Positions 55,801 to 64,000 of a stretch of 64,000 nt of DNA are shown here, piece after piece (positions within the stretch are counted from its first letter, which is position 1; every line of letters begins with the position of its first letter). The stretch is from Oopsacas minuta (taxonomy: Eukaryota; Porifera; Hexactinellida; Lyssacinosida; Leucopsacidae). The notes beneath the pieces are model-generated. The model worked only from the letters and a program-made list of their open reading frames with translations. It had not been told where the DNA came from and did not search any database. A program made the position numbers and the translations under genes. The stretch is from assembly GCA_024704765.1 (NCBI GenBank), contig JAKMXF010000233.1:1-64000 (forward strand), written 5' to 3'.

Positions 55801-58800
55801 TTAATGTATAACAAACATATTCCTGGAATGTAACGATATTATGTTGTATGCTCAATGGAGTCTAGATGCGGAGGTTCATTGAGAGCTTGTTAATGAAGTT
55901 CATTAGGAAATTATTTGTGGAGTCCGAGCCTCCATTGTCAAATGAAAATTTTCGGAGTGAAGAAATATAGAATTTAACTTTCTCCATTATTTTATGAATA
56001 TAATTCGAATAACAATACTGCTACTTTCTACTGGATAGCTTTATATTGTATATTTTATATTCATATTTACGTAGATTTATCTGTGGACAGGGATCTCCAA
56101 GATATCTAGTAGAGACAATAAGTTTATTTTAGAGTTCAGGAATGAATCATTGGACCTGGACAGACTACTAGTTGACGAGTAAGTAGCGTAACGTAATTAT
56201 ATAAATTCAGCACTCCACGATGAACTTGTTTAAGCTACAAAAAAGTATTTCAAGATGCACAGCGGAGTTTGCCTATTAGCATGTTGTATTTTGCAAGAAT
56301 TTCTCTAGCTATTAGAGGAATTATTTGAATTTATTGGTGTGAAAAACTTGTAATTTATGTGATATTGCTATTAGACGAACGCCAAAGTATATCCGTTCAC
56401 TTTATTTGAAATGTAACTATGGATTATTACTATGCTTCTCAGTGGCATAACTATATTATTCATTCCCCTGTATCCACTGGGGCCCTCCGCCAGGGATAAT
56501 TTATATAATTCGGGCATAATTAGGACAATTGTGTGTACATATTCCGTATTTCTCTGATTTTCTTTTCGTGTAATTTTTTTCAATTTTTGGAAACACAAAT
56601 GAATTTGGAAAACTAATTATCCTCATTTGTTGCATATTCAAATGAGATTCATTAAAAACATTCTTCTCGAGGGTGGTGATAATTTGTTATTCATAAGTCT
56701 TGGAACCTTTTTCTAGCCACGTCGCTTATTCAGGGTAATACGGTATGTACCCCCAGGGCGCTAGAACATTAGTCAAGGCAGGACCAGTCTAATTTAGCCC
56801 TCTTGGTTGAGTGATTATCAAATCTAATTGCATATAAGTAAAATTACAGCAATCAATAAACTTATCTCTCTCTTAGGAACGTACTAAACACGGGTAATCA
56901 ATGTCATAACATACTAACTGTTCAATCTTGGTATTCAGACTCCCATCAGCTGATTAGAGTTATGGAGACGATGGCTGCTACTCAGTTGAACTTCTTTGAA
57001 CAAAGAAAGAAGATCAGGGCAAGTACCTTAGAATATAATATTAGTGATTAATTACGTATTGTGTACAACCTTAGTGCTGTCTCTTATACACATCTTGTAG
57101 GAAATTAATGCGATTTGGAGCAAAGCACTTTTGAGTACATGCAATTAACCTGATTGAGAGGAAGGAGATAGTAAACATATGAAATTAACACGAACAATTA
57201 TTCGAAAATAAGGGTTCTAAAACTTTCTGAAAATAGGCTTCCAACCTACTCAGAACTAAATACAACACAGTTTAACATCGGAATAGTTAGCTTGAAAGTT
57301 TGCATATCCATCGTAGGCGCGCTGGAAATGAGGATCCGCGAAATTGTGCTGGAAAATAATTTTCGAATGTAAATATTAAAATTCTGAGAAATCCTTTTAG
57401 TACTGGGGTATGGAACCAAATTTATTAAGCATTACTGTAATCGACCTGAAAAGTGAAGATACATTTCAAATTTCAAAGATGAATATCAAATTTGGTTGAA
57501 GGTTAATTCGCGTAAATTCCTAATTTACGGACTCTTACCAGACACACTGAATTTCTCAAAATATTTACTACTAACTCTTACCTGTATATGTCTATAGGTG
57601 GGTATCCGTCTCTACAGCTCTACCTCCTCAACAAGCTCTATCAGTAGCCTCAGCTCTATAACCCATTCGTCTTCTGCTTGTACTCAGAAGTCTGATAACT
57701 CTATAAGTAAGCATATTGTACTGTATTATTGTATCTTGGTTTTGTTATAATACTTTACGAATCAAAGTGTATACGTCCTAATATCAATTTGCCCAAATCC
57801 GTAACATGTTGAAATAGCAGATTAATTGCAATGATCACTGGTGTATCCAAATCTGGGCCTATTTGATATTGTGCCTATTGCTTCGGAGGCGTGGTAGAAA
57901 TCGGTAAGGGGTAATGCTCACGGATTGGTGAGACGTCAGGTTGGCATCTATGGGTAATATCTCTTTCAATCAGGATTGAGTTAGTCTTGAGTTATTACGA
58001 CTGAGCGACTTTGACTATATACAGTGCAATTATCCTGACTCGTTGGGACCTGTCAAAAGCGAGGTCGTTTATGCATAAAGGAATAGGACCTGCATGTCCG
58101 AATGATCGAAATTGTACTGTATGTAATTTTGTTATATTTCATACGTCTGTTACTCAGTACTACGTGATCTAGGCTAGTTTACACGAAGTACGTAGAATTT
58201 CCACTTAACCTGAGCTAGTAGTAACTATAACTCAGGTTTATTCTAATTTAATGTATGAATTGCTTTTGTCATAAAGCATACGCTTCTTATCTAAGAAATT
58301 TTTATTTTCTTAGATAAAATATTTATATATTTGTTACTGAATCAGGTTTTTAACCACTAGGATATTTCGTTTGGGGCATTACCTACTTGGTAGTATAATA
58401 TTTTCCGAGCATTATTTCTGATTCTTTCTGAGATTCTAATTCAAATAACAAGGGTAATATTTCCTTTAATTCTTCATTAAAAGATCACGATTCTCTAATT
58501 TAAGCTAATTAGAGAATCGTGATCTCTTAATGAAGAATCAGCGCAAGTAGCACACTAATATATGTTACATATTGTTGAGTAATTTTTCATACAAATATTA
58601 ATATATTTCCTTCAATTATTGGTATATTTTGGATTTATTACCATGATTGTGTGGGTAATAATATTTTGAAACAATACTTCAATACGAATCACTTAGAAAA
58701 TCTCATTCCAAGATAATTATTAATTTCGCCACAGTCATATGCAACGATTATTTCTGTAAGATTTGTAAGCAAGTATTATTGTTATGGTAAATTATGAACA

Positions 58801-61800
58801 ACAAAAATTGGCAGTAATAATTTACTGTTGCTATTATTTGGTATTATTTTCAATTAATACTGTTTGTTTTATTTGATTATTCCATAAACGTATTTCAGTG
58901 TTTATTGTTGTCAGTATTAAGCAACATTTCCTCAACTGTTCCGACCTTATTGTCCCTGCTTGTTGGCATATTTTCCCATATTTAAAATTTTCATAATCAG
59001 TAGGTTATTATTTGCGAAAGTAATTAATGAAACCCAATCGATTTCCACGTCGTCATATCCATATATCCCTCTACGACGATGATCACAGTCAAACTATCCC
59101 TGTATGCACGCAATATGTTTTTATTATTGATGACGCTGGAATATAATTCCATTTTATATATTGGTTATTGGTTAGGCTATATTAATGCACATTATAGAAA
59201 TGAGGTCAGATCATTAACCCGTTTTCTCCATCCGTTATCAGTTTACTACAAAATAATGATGGATTATTGGTACTACGTTTATTTAACGCTCTGCACTTTG
59301 TTAGCTTAATTAACTTTAATAGTTGCTATTTTGCAGTGACGTTAAGTTAACCATCCACATTACTTTAACATTTTTATCAAGTCAGTTAATATCGCCTGTG
59401 TTTGTATATTTTAACTTCAACTACACTCCCTTGCCAAAAGTACTTGAACTTATCACGCCATGTGGTACAAGTGGCACATTGCTTAAACTCATTTGCAACT
59501 TTACGTACACACATTGAAATAACTTAAAAAAGTATATTTGTAACTATAAATGATCCAATAGTAGTTCTAACAATATATTCTCTATAATTCAAGAACCATG
59601 GGAAGTGGCCCAAGCATTTTACTATGTGCCTCTTGTACCACAAGTGGCTCAAAAGCGTTCAAGTACTTTTGGCCAGGGAGTGTACACTTTGCTTTCTCCT
59701 ATGAGTATATCACTATCAAATACACTACGGAAATTAGATATTAATTTCTGTAATCACATTTTTTGGTGAGGTAATGTCGCTTTCACCATTTCTAGAAACA
59801 GATAAATATTTGTTCTTCATTTCCTTTCCAGCAAAATACCTAAACTTTCAAATGATAATTGTACAACGTTACATACTTTCAATATCTTATTAGGTTTATG
59901 GTTTGCATACTGAAACTTCCTCTATATCGGCCAATTCCTTGAATCATCTCCGTGGTTCATGTTTGGCATTCTAATCTGTATTATGCACACACAAATAGTA
60001 TTAGATTGAAATTTAATACATTCCTACAATAGTTTAATATCACTAAAGCTAATAGAAATTAGAATTTAATTAGCACTCAATACACTGATTACTCTCACTG
60101 TAATTAATAGTAATATTATTTATATAAATAGGACTGATGTTTCATATTTTAAGATGTGGATGTTAATACGTGTCTTAAATAATAATGTTTATAATGAATT
60201 GATTTACAAACATTTGTATAAGATATCACTAGTCGTATCTAGTGAGTTATTTGCCTTACTAAACAGATCATTTTACAGTTTATTTTAATTTGCATACTTC
60301 TTTGGTCTCTGGACAGCTCTATTTAGAGACGATATTATCATAGATGCCAACATGGCCTCTCACCAATCCTTGAATTTGCATGTAAGAATTCGTAAGATTT
60401 GGCATCTCTGCATCAAAATACTGTAAAGGACCAAAAATAACCGTGAATTATTATAGTTAGAGCCGCGAGAATCCGTGAGAGTTGGGCAGTGTCTGGATAT
60501 TTAGAATTATGTTTGTCTAAATTATATGTCCATTACTCAGATCATATGACATAAATCTCCCTTGTAATGTCAAAATGGATATAACGCATATACGTATCCA
60601 AATAGTTGTCGCGCTAATACATTTACATTTTATTTTGTTAATTAGCATCAATGGAGGCTACACAAACAGCGAGATTAGCTAGCAAAGAGCACTACAACAC
60701 TCTGAAGATTAAAAAGGAGGAACTAGAGAGGATTATTGAGGATAAAGAGGCTGAATTGAGAAGGATTAAGATTGAAGAAGCGGTGAGTTATTTGTTAACT
60801 TGATTGTTAAGAAAGGCAAATAAAAGTAAAATGGAGGTTCTTAACTAAAACAGGAGCTCCTTGGTGTGTCCTGGGTGTCCAGACTCAAGGCCCCCAGACT
60901 ACTGTTTGCCTTGGCCTACACAACTCTATTGGACATGCCAGACCACATTTATTTTGTTCCCTTGAGTCTATCGAGCTGTCACTCCTTGGCGTCCAGGAAA
61001 GCTCCTGGAAACAAGGTTGACGACGCTTGAAAGGCTCAGCCATTTTGCACACACAAATCTACATTCAAATTCTGTGAAGGCATTTTTGCAAAATTATTTT
61101 TCGATCTGATTACACAAATTACAATACATAATGCTCTTTTTCTCTAGAAACTTACTGGAATAGTTCCAGATGACCTGACGGAAGAAGAGAGAGCTTCTCT
61201 CCCCAAACAGATGGCTACTTCCTATACTCTGCAGTATCTAGTAGAGAGTGACTTATTCAACTCTGTACAGAAAAATTCTTCAATAGCTTCTACTGACCCA
61301 GAGGTAGGCACACCTACGTATATACGTAGATTCGTATCTAGAATTCGTCATGTACCTATCCAATCCTTTTTGATTATGGAATTATTGTCTGCTCGGACCA
61401 TTACTCACATATTGCACATGATAGAATGTGGAGATGATGGTCTGTTACTGATTGGCTGGGTAATGTACATATCATTTGTTTTCAAAAATCGAGGATTATG
61501 AGAATATTATGTCCTGAGCATTCACGGTATTATAAGTAACTACAGTTAACTCAATATAATTTGGTCTCTTTGGAACGAAGATAGTTTGGCCATTCGATTG
61601 CAGTTTAACATATCAATTTCTCTTTAGAACGACAAGGAACTTAAACGGTTAACTCGTGTGTATGAAGTACAATGCAATATCGTCAAGGCCGAATATGTAA
61701 GTTATGGCTAATTATATATTACAGCGGATGCCTGTTATATGAACATGTTCTTATAACCGGCAAAAATTCAATGAGGTAGACAAAAGATTCGGTAAATCGG

Positions 61801-63632
61801 CTATGTTTCTTATAGCCGGCATGTTCTTATGCCCGGCATCTGCTGTATATTAATTAATGACTATCTTTAATGTGTAAATTTTATTTTTCATTAGAAAATA
61901 TACAAAGGAGATTATAGTAGCAAGAAGATTAAAAAGCAGAGGAAGAAGAACTACAAAGCTAGTGAGAAGAAGGTTTGGAAATTATTTGTACCTCTATATA
62001 CTACACCAATACAGCTAGCATTTTCACTGTCAAAGAATTTCTGAGCAAATGGTCCAGTCGATAATCATTTCTTGTTCCTGTTAAAATATAGAGTGGAGTC
62101 TCCCAAAACGGATACTCCGAGAGGCGGACAATCCCTCTACAACAGACAAACAGAATGATTAATTTTAGAATTCTATTCTATTTTAGCTGAAAGAGCTGGA
62201 GAAAGAATTGGAGAAGAGAAGAGATTTCCTTGGCATCTCATGCAGACAATCTAGATTCTATTCACAAGTAGCAGATAAAGATGATTACAACTGGGAAGTA
62301 ATTGCTTCAAAAAGTTTTACAATGCCACTTAAATATAACCCTAACGGTAATTTGCTAATACGTATAGTCGTATACGGGGTTTCTGAAATTCCAGTAAAAC
62401 TCTGAATCAGAATTTATCTGAGTAGGTGAATTTCAGGAAAATACACTAAGCCAAGCGTGAATATTCGGTCAAGACGGCCCGAACTTCAAATCATAATGCT
62501 ATATGCATAGTCTACGTCTAGCCGTTTGGCGTATAGCCCTGTTATTTACCAAAATTAACTATGACGTATTGTATTAGTAACCTCTCTCATTCCTCTAGTA
62601 AAGCTATCAGCTGTGGATGAGAACAGAGTTACACAGCACAGCTCAGTTATGCGACCAGCTAGACACTCCTCAGCTGTTCCAATCAGGATAGATCCTACCA
62701 TGATGCAAATAAGACAAAATAAACACAGCGCTAGTACAACCTATAACAAGGTTAATTGGTAATAATGTATTGCTATTATCGTTTCGTTTTATCGTGTTAT
62801 TTCAGTTATTAATGCACTGGTGTGTTTTTGAATGGCTTATGTCCCGCATATTCAAAATATATTGTCGAACTTCTAAACTCTCTTACGCACGCTTTTAGAC
62901 TATTCTTGCACTGCTACGAATCATGAATAATCTTATTTTCTACAGAATAAATTATTCATTACCTGGGATTTCGAATATTACTGATTCCGCATTCCATACC
63001 AATCTCTCTCCTATTTATAGAAAAGCAATGCATCAGATTCCTACTCTACAGCCAGTCCTATGGAAGGGAATTCCTTCCTTTCTCTCTACTCCCGAGGCTC
63101 CAGTTCTCATATCAGCTCTACATCAGTTAGTTCTGATGAAGATAGATGTCTGTCTTGTCCTGTTACCGAAATGATCCTCCGCAAACATAACGAGAAAATG
63201 AGAAACGAAGTTATAAAGAAACGAGCCTCACAACACCTAGACCTAGCTTTCCCCGAGAAAGCAATCGTTCAGAAAAAGAAAGAAACAATCGACAATTTGA
63301 ATTTAGATATAACTAATCATGTTATTTTCAAACCTCCCACACGCTATCCAGATCCTACAAACTCTAAAATATCATTCTCTGCTCCAAAACAATCTGCCAA
63401 AGAATTCTATGCAAAATCTTTACCATTGGATGACAGGGAAGAACGAGAAGAGCGAAATCTCACACATTCAGCTAATTTTGTGAAACATCAGTATAGTTCT
63501 GATCAGATATCTAAACAATACGAACACAAGCTAGCCTACACCCAACAAAATAGCAGTACACGCTTTCATAGGACGCCTAGTCCACGGACAGTTCTCTCTA
63601 ATAACACAAAATATCCACTACCTTATACGCGG
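40807..63632 (+). CDS. FRMD4: FRMD4-type FERM and CUPID domain protein, 19 exons, 3' end outside window
   Basis: Exons: 40807-40872, 41702-41796, 45991-46083, 46339-46423, 48540-48562, 54826-54909, 55325-55390, 55489-55546, 55698-55784, 56075-56178, 56877-57018, 57598-57706, 60646-60782, 61148-61303, 61628-61696, 61895-61972, 62187-62346, 62599-62750, 63021-63632. All join in phase (about 792 codons). FERM F1 has KLRDKEYFGLYYE; F2 has DGVAIGLYYIQCQQLIYK, EEEILTHYKLL and LVQELPSYGMQFY; F3 spans VPKLIGIGLCGI to the helix ending FFEQRKKIR. A Ser-rich linker leads to coiled coils and the CUPID block: KLTGIVPDDL, LKRLTRVYEVQCNIVKAEY and SKKIKKQRKKNYKASEKK. A Ser/basic tail follows. FRMD4A/B bind cytohesins and Par3 at junctions. 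The start is the ATG right after a (TA)n run. One F2 helix between IYK and AQLGDY was not located. A donor (gtgagt) at 63633 implies more exons. Confidence 0.88.
40963..41401. mobile_element. pogo-like MITE in FRMD4 intron 1
   Basis: The left end cagcgcaacttctataactg and the inverse of the right end (cagtaaaacctctatgagtg) are related. TA precedes the left end. Internal copies of cctctataagcgggg and three atgggga units are present. Confidence 0.6.
41419..41565. mobile_element. TA-flanked MITE in FRMD4 intron 1
   Basis: cagttgactctcgcgatctc at the left and the inverse of the right end (caatagtcactctcgttaat) match. The element is flanked by TA at 41417-41418 and 41566-41567. It is related to 54621-54775. 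Confidence 0.75.
41797..45990. other. FRMD4 intron 2, hosts thymidylate kinase gene
   Basis: 4.2-kb intron between exons coding YEVNG and DYQCWLEPGR. The minus-strand DTYMK gene occupies 42764-43755. Positions 43930-44000 hold a decayed ttatatcgaactcc/aataacgggagctggg MITE. Positions 45225-45290 carry the taccacacacgatgt repeat. Nothing else recognised. Confidence 0.55.
42764..43755 (-). CDS. DTYMK: Thymidylate (dTMP) kinase, 2 exons, nested in FRMD4 intron
   Basis: Exon 1 is 43448-43755 and exon 2 is 42764-43103. The donor AG/gtatgt and acceptor ctag/g join in phase to rebuild the DRYSYSGVAF motif, giving 215 aa (human 212). The P-loop GLDKAGKST is at residues 19-27. FPMRTTAVGKIIDDYL covers the dTMP-binding region, DRY follows, and the lid region includes SIDWCRGPEIGLPRPDLVIF, GDFGEERYE and EWKILDASR. 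The enzyme phosphorylates dTMP to dTDP with ATP in pyrimidine nucleotide synthesis. The frame stays open 40 codons upstream of the chosen Met to 43875. The chosen Met fits the cytosolic homologue; a longer form could carry a presequence. It lies antisense within FRMD4 intron 2. Confidence 0.93.
47000..47313. mobile_element. hAT-type MITE
   Basis: The termini cagtggttctcaacc and ggttgaggagcactg are inverted repeats of Charlie/hAT type. The flanking 8-mers gaatagac (46992-46999) and gtatagac (47314-47321) differ at one base, as expected for an aged target-site duplication. Confidence 0.85.
47427..47993 (-). CDS. GNPNAT1: Glucosamine-6-phosphate N-acetyltransferase (GNAT)
   Basis: Intronless 188-aa frame (human 184 aa). 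It opens with MFDP-like TPLFDPIIINKA, then CILRPIDYNDFDKSF and a beta strand YYIVVIEDKTSGKVVAAGVLI. The GNAT core follows: RGRIEMLIVEEKYRGRGFG, where RGRGFG (about 136-141) is the acetyl-CoA pyrophosphate loop. The tail is CYRVSLETYGYNKTFY. It acetylates GlcN-6-P to GlcNAc-6-P in UDP-GlcNAc synthesis in the cytosol. It lies antisense in an FRMD4 intron. The C-terminal stretch has a Cys-Tyr-rich variation (TDKCYYKEEKY) where homologues have YKKFGY. Confidence 0.92.
   Translation of the reverse strand: MAVTEHYTPLFDPIIINKATELLDSTDPVVDLSKHNCILRPIDYNDFDKSFGELLAELNPIGDLDRTKFKQQFNRMRAAKNVYYIVVIEDKTSGKVVAAGVLILDEKFYRATTRGRIEMLIVEEKYRGRGFGVLLVRILTCIGQYLGCYRVSLETYGYNKTFYTDKCYYKEEKYIFMEKPYPNVLQKQ
48540..48562 (+). 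CDS. FRMD4: FRMD4 microexon, 23 nt
   Basis: Bounded by ttcattctag and gtaagg, it encodes AQLGDYT plus two bases that join the next exon (ac + a, Thr) in phase. LGDY is the conserved turn of FERM F2 domains. The length of 23 nt satisfies the phase step between the exons ending at 46423 and starting at 54826. Confidence 0.7.
49127..49651 (-). CDS. Atypical dual-specificity phosphatase, intact copy
   Basis: Single-exon 174-aa frame. The catalytic loop HCAAGRNRS (Cys107, Arg113) is intact, with the general acid likely in RVRDMGQDEG (Asp74). The start of the domain, EIYDNKLYYGGGYAADNLKE, matches small atypical DUSPs that begin with a substrate-recognition strand. No targeting domain. It removes phosphate from Ser/Thr/Tyr of unknown substrates. 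It lies on the minus strand inside an FRMD4 intron. A tandem copy at 50564-51075 is broken. The Met at 49651 is the only one preceding the domain. Confidence 0.9.
   Translation of the reverse strand: MASAISDFFRKKRSTQLWDAAEIYDNKLYYGGGYAADNLKELKAHKVTHIMNVADDVPNYHPNEFTYINLRVRDMGQDEGISRVFDQAFEKLDEIMKQDDARVLVHCAAGRNRSATITIAYVMHRDGIQLDKALKMVTTKRRVFIMRDNRTQLLQYEKKLYGKNTLKAEAFLVT
49652..50563. other. Spacer between the phosphatase copies
   Basis: Positions 49862-50045 carry a MITE-like piece (gccaactctcacaccttacc, then aatctcatggcttggcgaga) shared with 3022-3065 and 57915-57950. Positions 50405-50563 match the 3' flank of the intact phosphatase (48935-49120), so the tandem duplication includes about 150 bp of downstream sequence. 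Confidence 0.55.
50564..51075 (-). pseudogene. Dual-specificity phosphatase, frameshifted tandem copy
   Basis: Nearly identical to the copy at 49127-49651 through the active-site loop (here HCAVGLNRS, with the Cys and Arg kept). A single missing base at about 50727-50730 then shifts the frame, giving a short aberrant tail that stops at 50641. Similarity resumes in the other frame to a TAA at 50564. The protein would lose the last helices of the fold, so it is most likely inactive. Low divergence points to a recent duplication. Confidence 0.88.
51345..51610 (-). mobile_element. Composite repeat copy, diverged
   Basis: gacgatgtgcgacgtttgta, cattttgggatagagatttt and tttatcatatgattaatcat occur in the same order as at 39930-40290. 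Confidence 0.5.
51997..53235 (-). CDS. Secreted/membrane-anchored protein with two DOMON domains
   Basis: Single-exon 412-aa frame. Signal peptide (about 1-19, LILILLLSCLGVIHA). DOMON 1 spans about 20-190. A Thr/Ser/Pro linker of repeated TPSAT units runs about 191-220, and DOMON 2 about 222-390. A final hydrophobic segment with no charged tail (LAISTLVLMLTILFLV) fits a GPI signal or tail anchor. The two domains are almost identical in protein and DNA, so the duplication is recent. Each keeps WIAMGLSTT.SMPNS and a late QQHG; in DOMON cytochromes the paired Met and His bind heme b, so heme binding is plausible. No cytochrome b561 or reductase domain is attached. It may bind heme or sugar at the cell surface. 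It lies antisense in an FRMD4 intron. Confidence 0.85.
   Translation of the reverse strand: MSKILILILLLSCLGVIHANDLIGVGCDDDTTCIQFSNCAVNTAPTTPNIGTFTTIDDTTVQFQLQYDNAAADWIAMGLSTTQSMPNSNIFMCVRSGANVNLQERFASARARPPEVTSDLTLINSINDASIINCTFNTNILGSPNLNRGAGYYVLLAWGTVSGGSIQQHGGASRCVSSNEIVITTATGIDPTTPTATTPSATTPSATTPSATNPSATTQPSNLLIGERCGTMATCIQFSNCAVNTAPTTPNIGTIYTIDNTTVQFQLQYDNPVADWIAMGLSTTRSMPNSFIFMCVRSGVDVVVLERFASARARPPEVTSDLTLINSINDASIINCTFTTNVLGSPNLNRGAGYYVLLAWGTVSGGLIQQHGSAGRCVTSSEIVITTATGGAPVFSLAISTLVLMLTILFLV
53634..53671. repeat. Perfect 16-bp inverted repeat, 6-nt loop
   Basis: gaattcgtcccgtttc, loop ctatga, gaaacgggacgaattc. GC-richer than its surroundings; no flanking transposon ends recognised. 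Confidence 0.85.
53793..54196. mobile_element. MITE with cagtggcgtaacta/tagttacgcccctg ends
   Basis: Inverted 14-bp ends (one mismatch) of a widespread animal type. The flanking 8-mers tgtgcaag and tgtgtagg match at 6 of 8, suggesting an old hAT-like insertion. Confidence 0.75.
54327..54385. repeat. Imperfect 25-bp inverted repeat, 9-nt loop
   Basis: ttttgtattaagttctatga onward pairs with the arm ending tagaacctaatacaaaa, with two mismatches. Confidence 0.7.
54621..54775. mobile_element. Tigger/pogo-like MITE
   Basis: cagtaaactctcgttataac and the inverse of the right arm (tagtaaactcccattacata, cggttataacgaagtg) are related. TA precedes the left end (54619-54620). A fragment of the same family lies near 17715-17770. 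Confidence 0.7.
57019..57597 (+). other. GC-AG intron of FRMD4
   Basis: The upstream exon must end in phase 0 at AGG (57018) to join GTG GGT ATC at 57598. The intron therefore begins gcaagt, the consensus of GC-AG introns. No usable GT donor lies nearby. Confidence 0.75.
58469..58538. repeat. 32-bp inverted repeat with 6-nt loop
   Basis: The left arm (attcttcattaaaagatcac onward) and right arm (ending cttaatgaagaat) are complementary over 32 bp with a single mismatch; loop taagct. It is located in an FRMD4 intron. Confidence 0.9.
59424..59682. mobile_element. Tc1-type MITE with TA target duplication
   Basis: cactcccttgccaaaagtac at the left and gtacttttggccagggagtg at the right form inverted repeats extending about 55 bp with gaps. 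They are flanked by TA at 59422-59423 and 59683-59684. 259 bp, non-coding. The terminal sequence is that of Tc1-like elements. Confidence 0.9.
61722..61845. mobile_element. pogo-like MITE, TA-flanked
   Basis: cagcggatgcctgttatatg and atgttcttatgcccggcatctgctg-type right end are inverted. TA lies at 61720-61721 and 61846-61847. It sits 25 bp downstream of an FRMD4 exon. Same family as 29323-29455. Confidence 0.8.
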
Positions 63633-64000
63633 GTGAGTTGTGTTGAGGTATTGTAAGGATAATACTTTGCTAAGGAATATCTACCTGGGATATTATATTT
63701 TTATAAATACTGTACATTTCTACAATTTTTATGTGAACTCAGCCAATATATGATAATTAGAATGTTTATACTGCACTTCCAATACCTTTACTTTTTGAAT
63801 ATAAATACGTTAAATTGTATATAAAGCAACAAAAATGCAATTAACCAAACGGTTCCCAACCTGGGATTCACGGATGACAGGAGGATCTCTAAAAATTTGC
63901 ATTGCAGTCTATGGGAGGGGTCAACAAAAAGTGTTGAAATTGGTAGGGGGTGTATGGGTGGAAAAGGTTGGGAACCGCTGGTGCATGGATTAAGCTGGAG
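63633..64000. other. FRMD4 intron start; hAT-like MITE end pair
   Basis: If the donor at 63633 is not used, the frame would end at a TAA 24 nt downstream (63654-63656). Positions 63849-63980 carry aaacggttcccaacc and ggttgggaaccgctg, inverted ends of a about 130-bp hAT-like element. A related fragment lies at 51665-51690 (tgttccccaacctggagcca). Confidence 0.55.

Larger units (their letters stand above)
57707..60645. other. FRMD4 intron of 2.9 kb with hairpins and Tc1-type MITE
   Basis: Positions 57910-57950 carry the ctcacggattggtgagacgt repeat. Positions 58275-58318 are a short hairpin (ttatctaagaaa and ttttcttagataa). The hairpin at 58469-58538 and MITE at 59424-59682 are listed separately. 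Positions 60340-60490 carry an agatgccaac/gatttggcatct inverted pair. Small plus frames here look like chance. Confidence 0.5.

Noticed and set aside
59079-59517. Two plus-strand frames in the 2.9-kb FRMD4 intron
   Set aside because: The second runs into the Tc1-type MITE terminal repeat. Neither has recognisable motifs or splice context.

Overview
The window is nuclear DNA of an invertebrate animal: AT-rich, standard genetic code, spliceosomal introns (GT-AG, one GC-AG), and crowded with short DNA transposons and foldback repeats. The gene set (eIF6, LENG8-type SAC3 protein, actin, SLC47/MATE, thymidylate kinase, glucosamine-6-phosphate N-acetyltransferase, a TRAF-like RING/zinc-finger/MATH protein, a FERM plus CUPID protein of the FRMD4 type) is metazoan. 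Strongly divergent orthologues, TRAF-like and orphan 7TM sequences, and a bacterial-type trimethylamine monooxygenase fit a marine, early-branching animal such as a sponge. That placement is inference.

Layout. 1-850: a frameshifted Tc1/mariner transposase. 1.4-8.2 kb: two copies of an orphan seven-helix receptor-like gene (one decayed, one intact) flanking an intact single-exon MATE transporter and an ankyrin-repeat exon. 8.2-14.9 kb: gene-poor repeats, including a decayed Merlin-type transposase and a 241-bp MITE. 14.9-19.7 kb: a four-exon LENG8 homologue. 21.3-22.1 kb: intronless eIF6. 23.6-24.8 kb: an unassigned coiled-coil/glycine-zipper protein. 26.3-27.4 kb: an intronless, catalytically altered actin. 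28.0-28.7 kb: a frameshifted beta-1,3-galactosyltransferase relic. 31.8-33.1 kb: the trimethylamine monooxygenase-like gene. 33-38 kb: a repeat field with a 664-bp foldback element, a tandem array and a gag-like relic. 38.4-39.7 kb: a TRAF-like gene broken by a stop and a frameshift.

From 40.8 kb to the end runs one plus-strand gene, an FRMD4 homologue. I reconstructed 19 phase-compatible exons, with the gene continuing past the window. Its introns carry five minus-strand genes or gene copies: thymidylate kinase, GNPNAT1, two tandem dual-specificity phosphatases (one broken by a 1-base deletion) and a secreted two-DOMON protein.

No operon-like cooperation is evident: most genes are independent housekeeping or membrane genes. 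The distinctive features are the nested gene set, the single-exon genes beside a very intron-rich host, the actin with an altered nucleotide site, the bacterial-type flavoprotein, several miRNA-sized hairpins, and a composite repeat with Helitron/DINE-like architecture. No tRNA, rRNA or CRISPR was found by eye.
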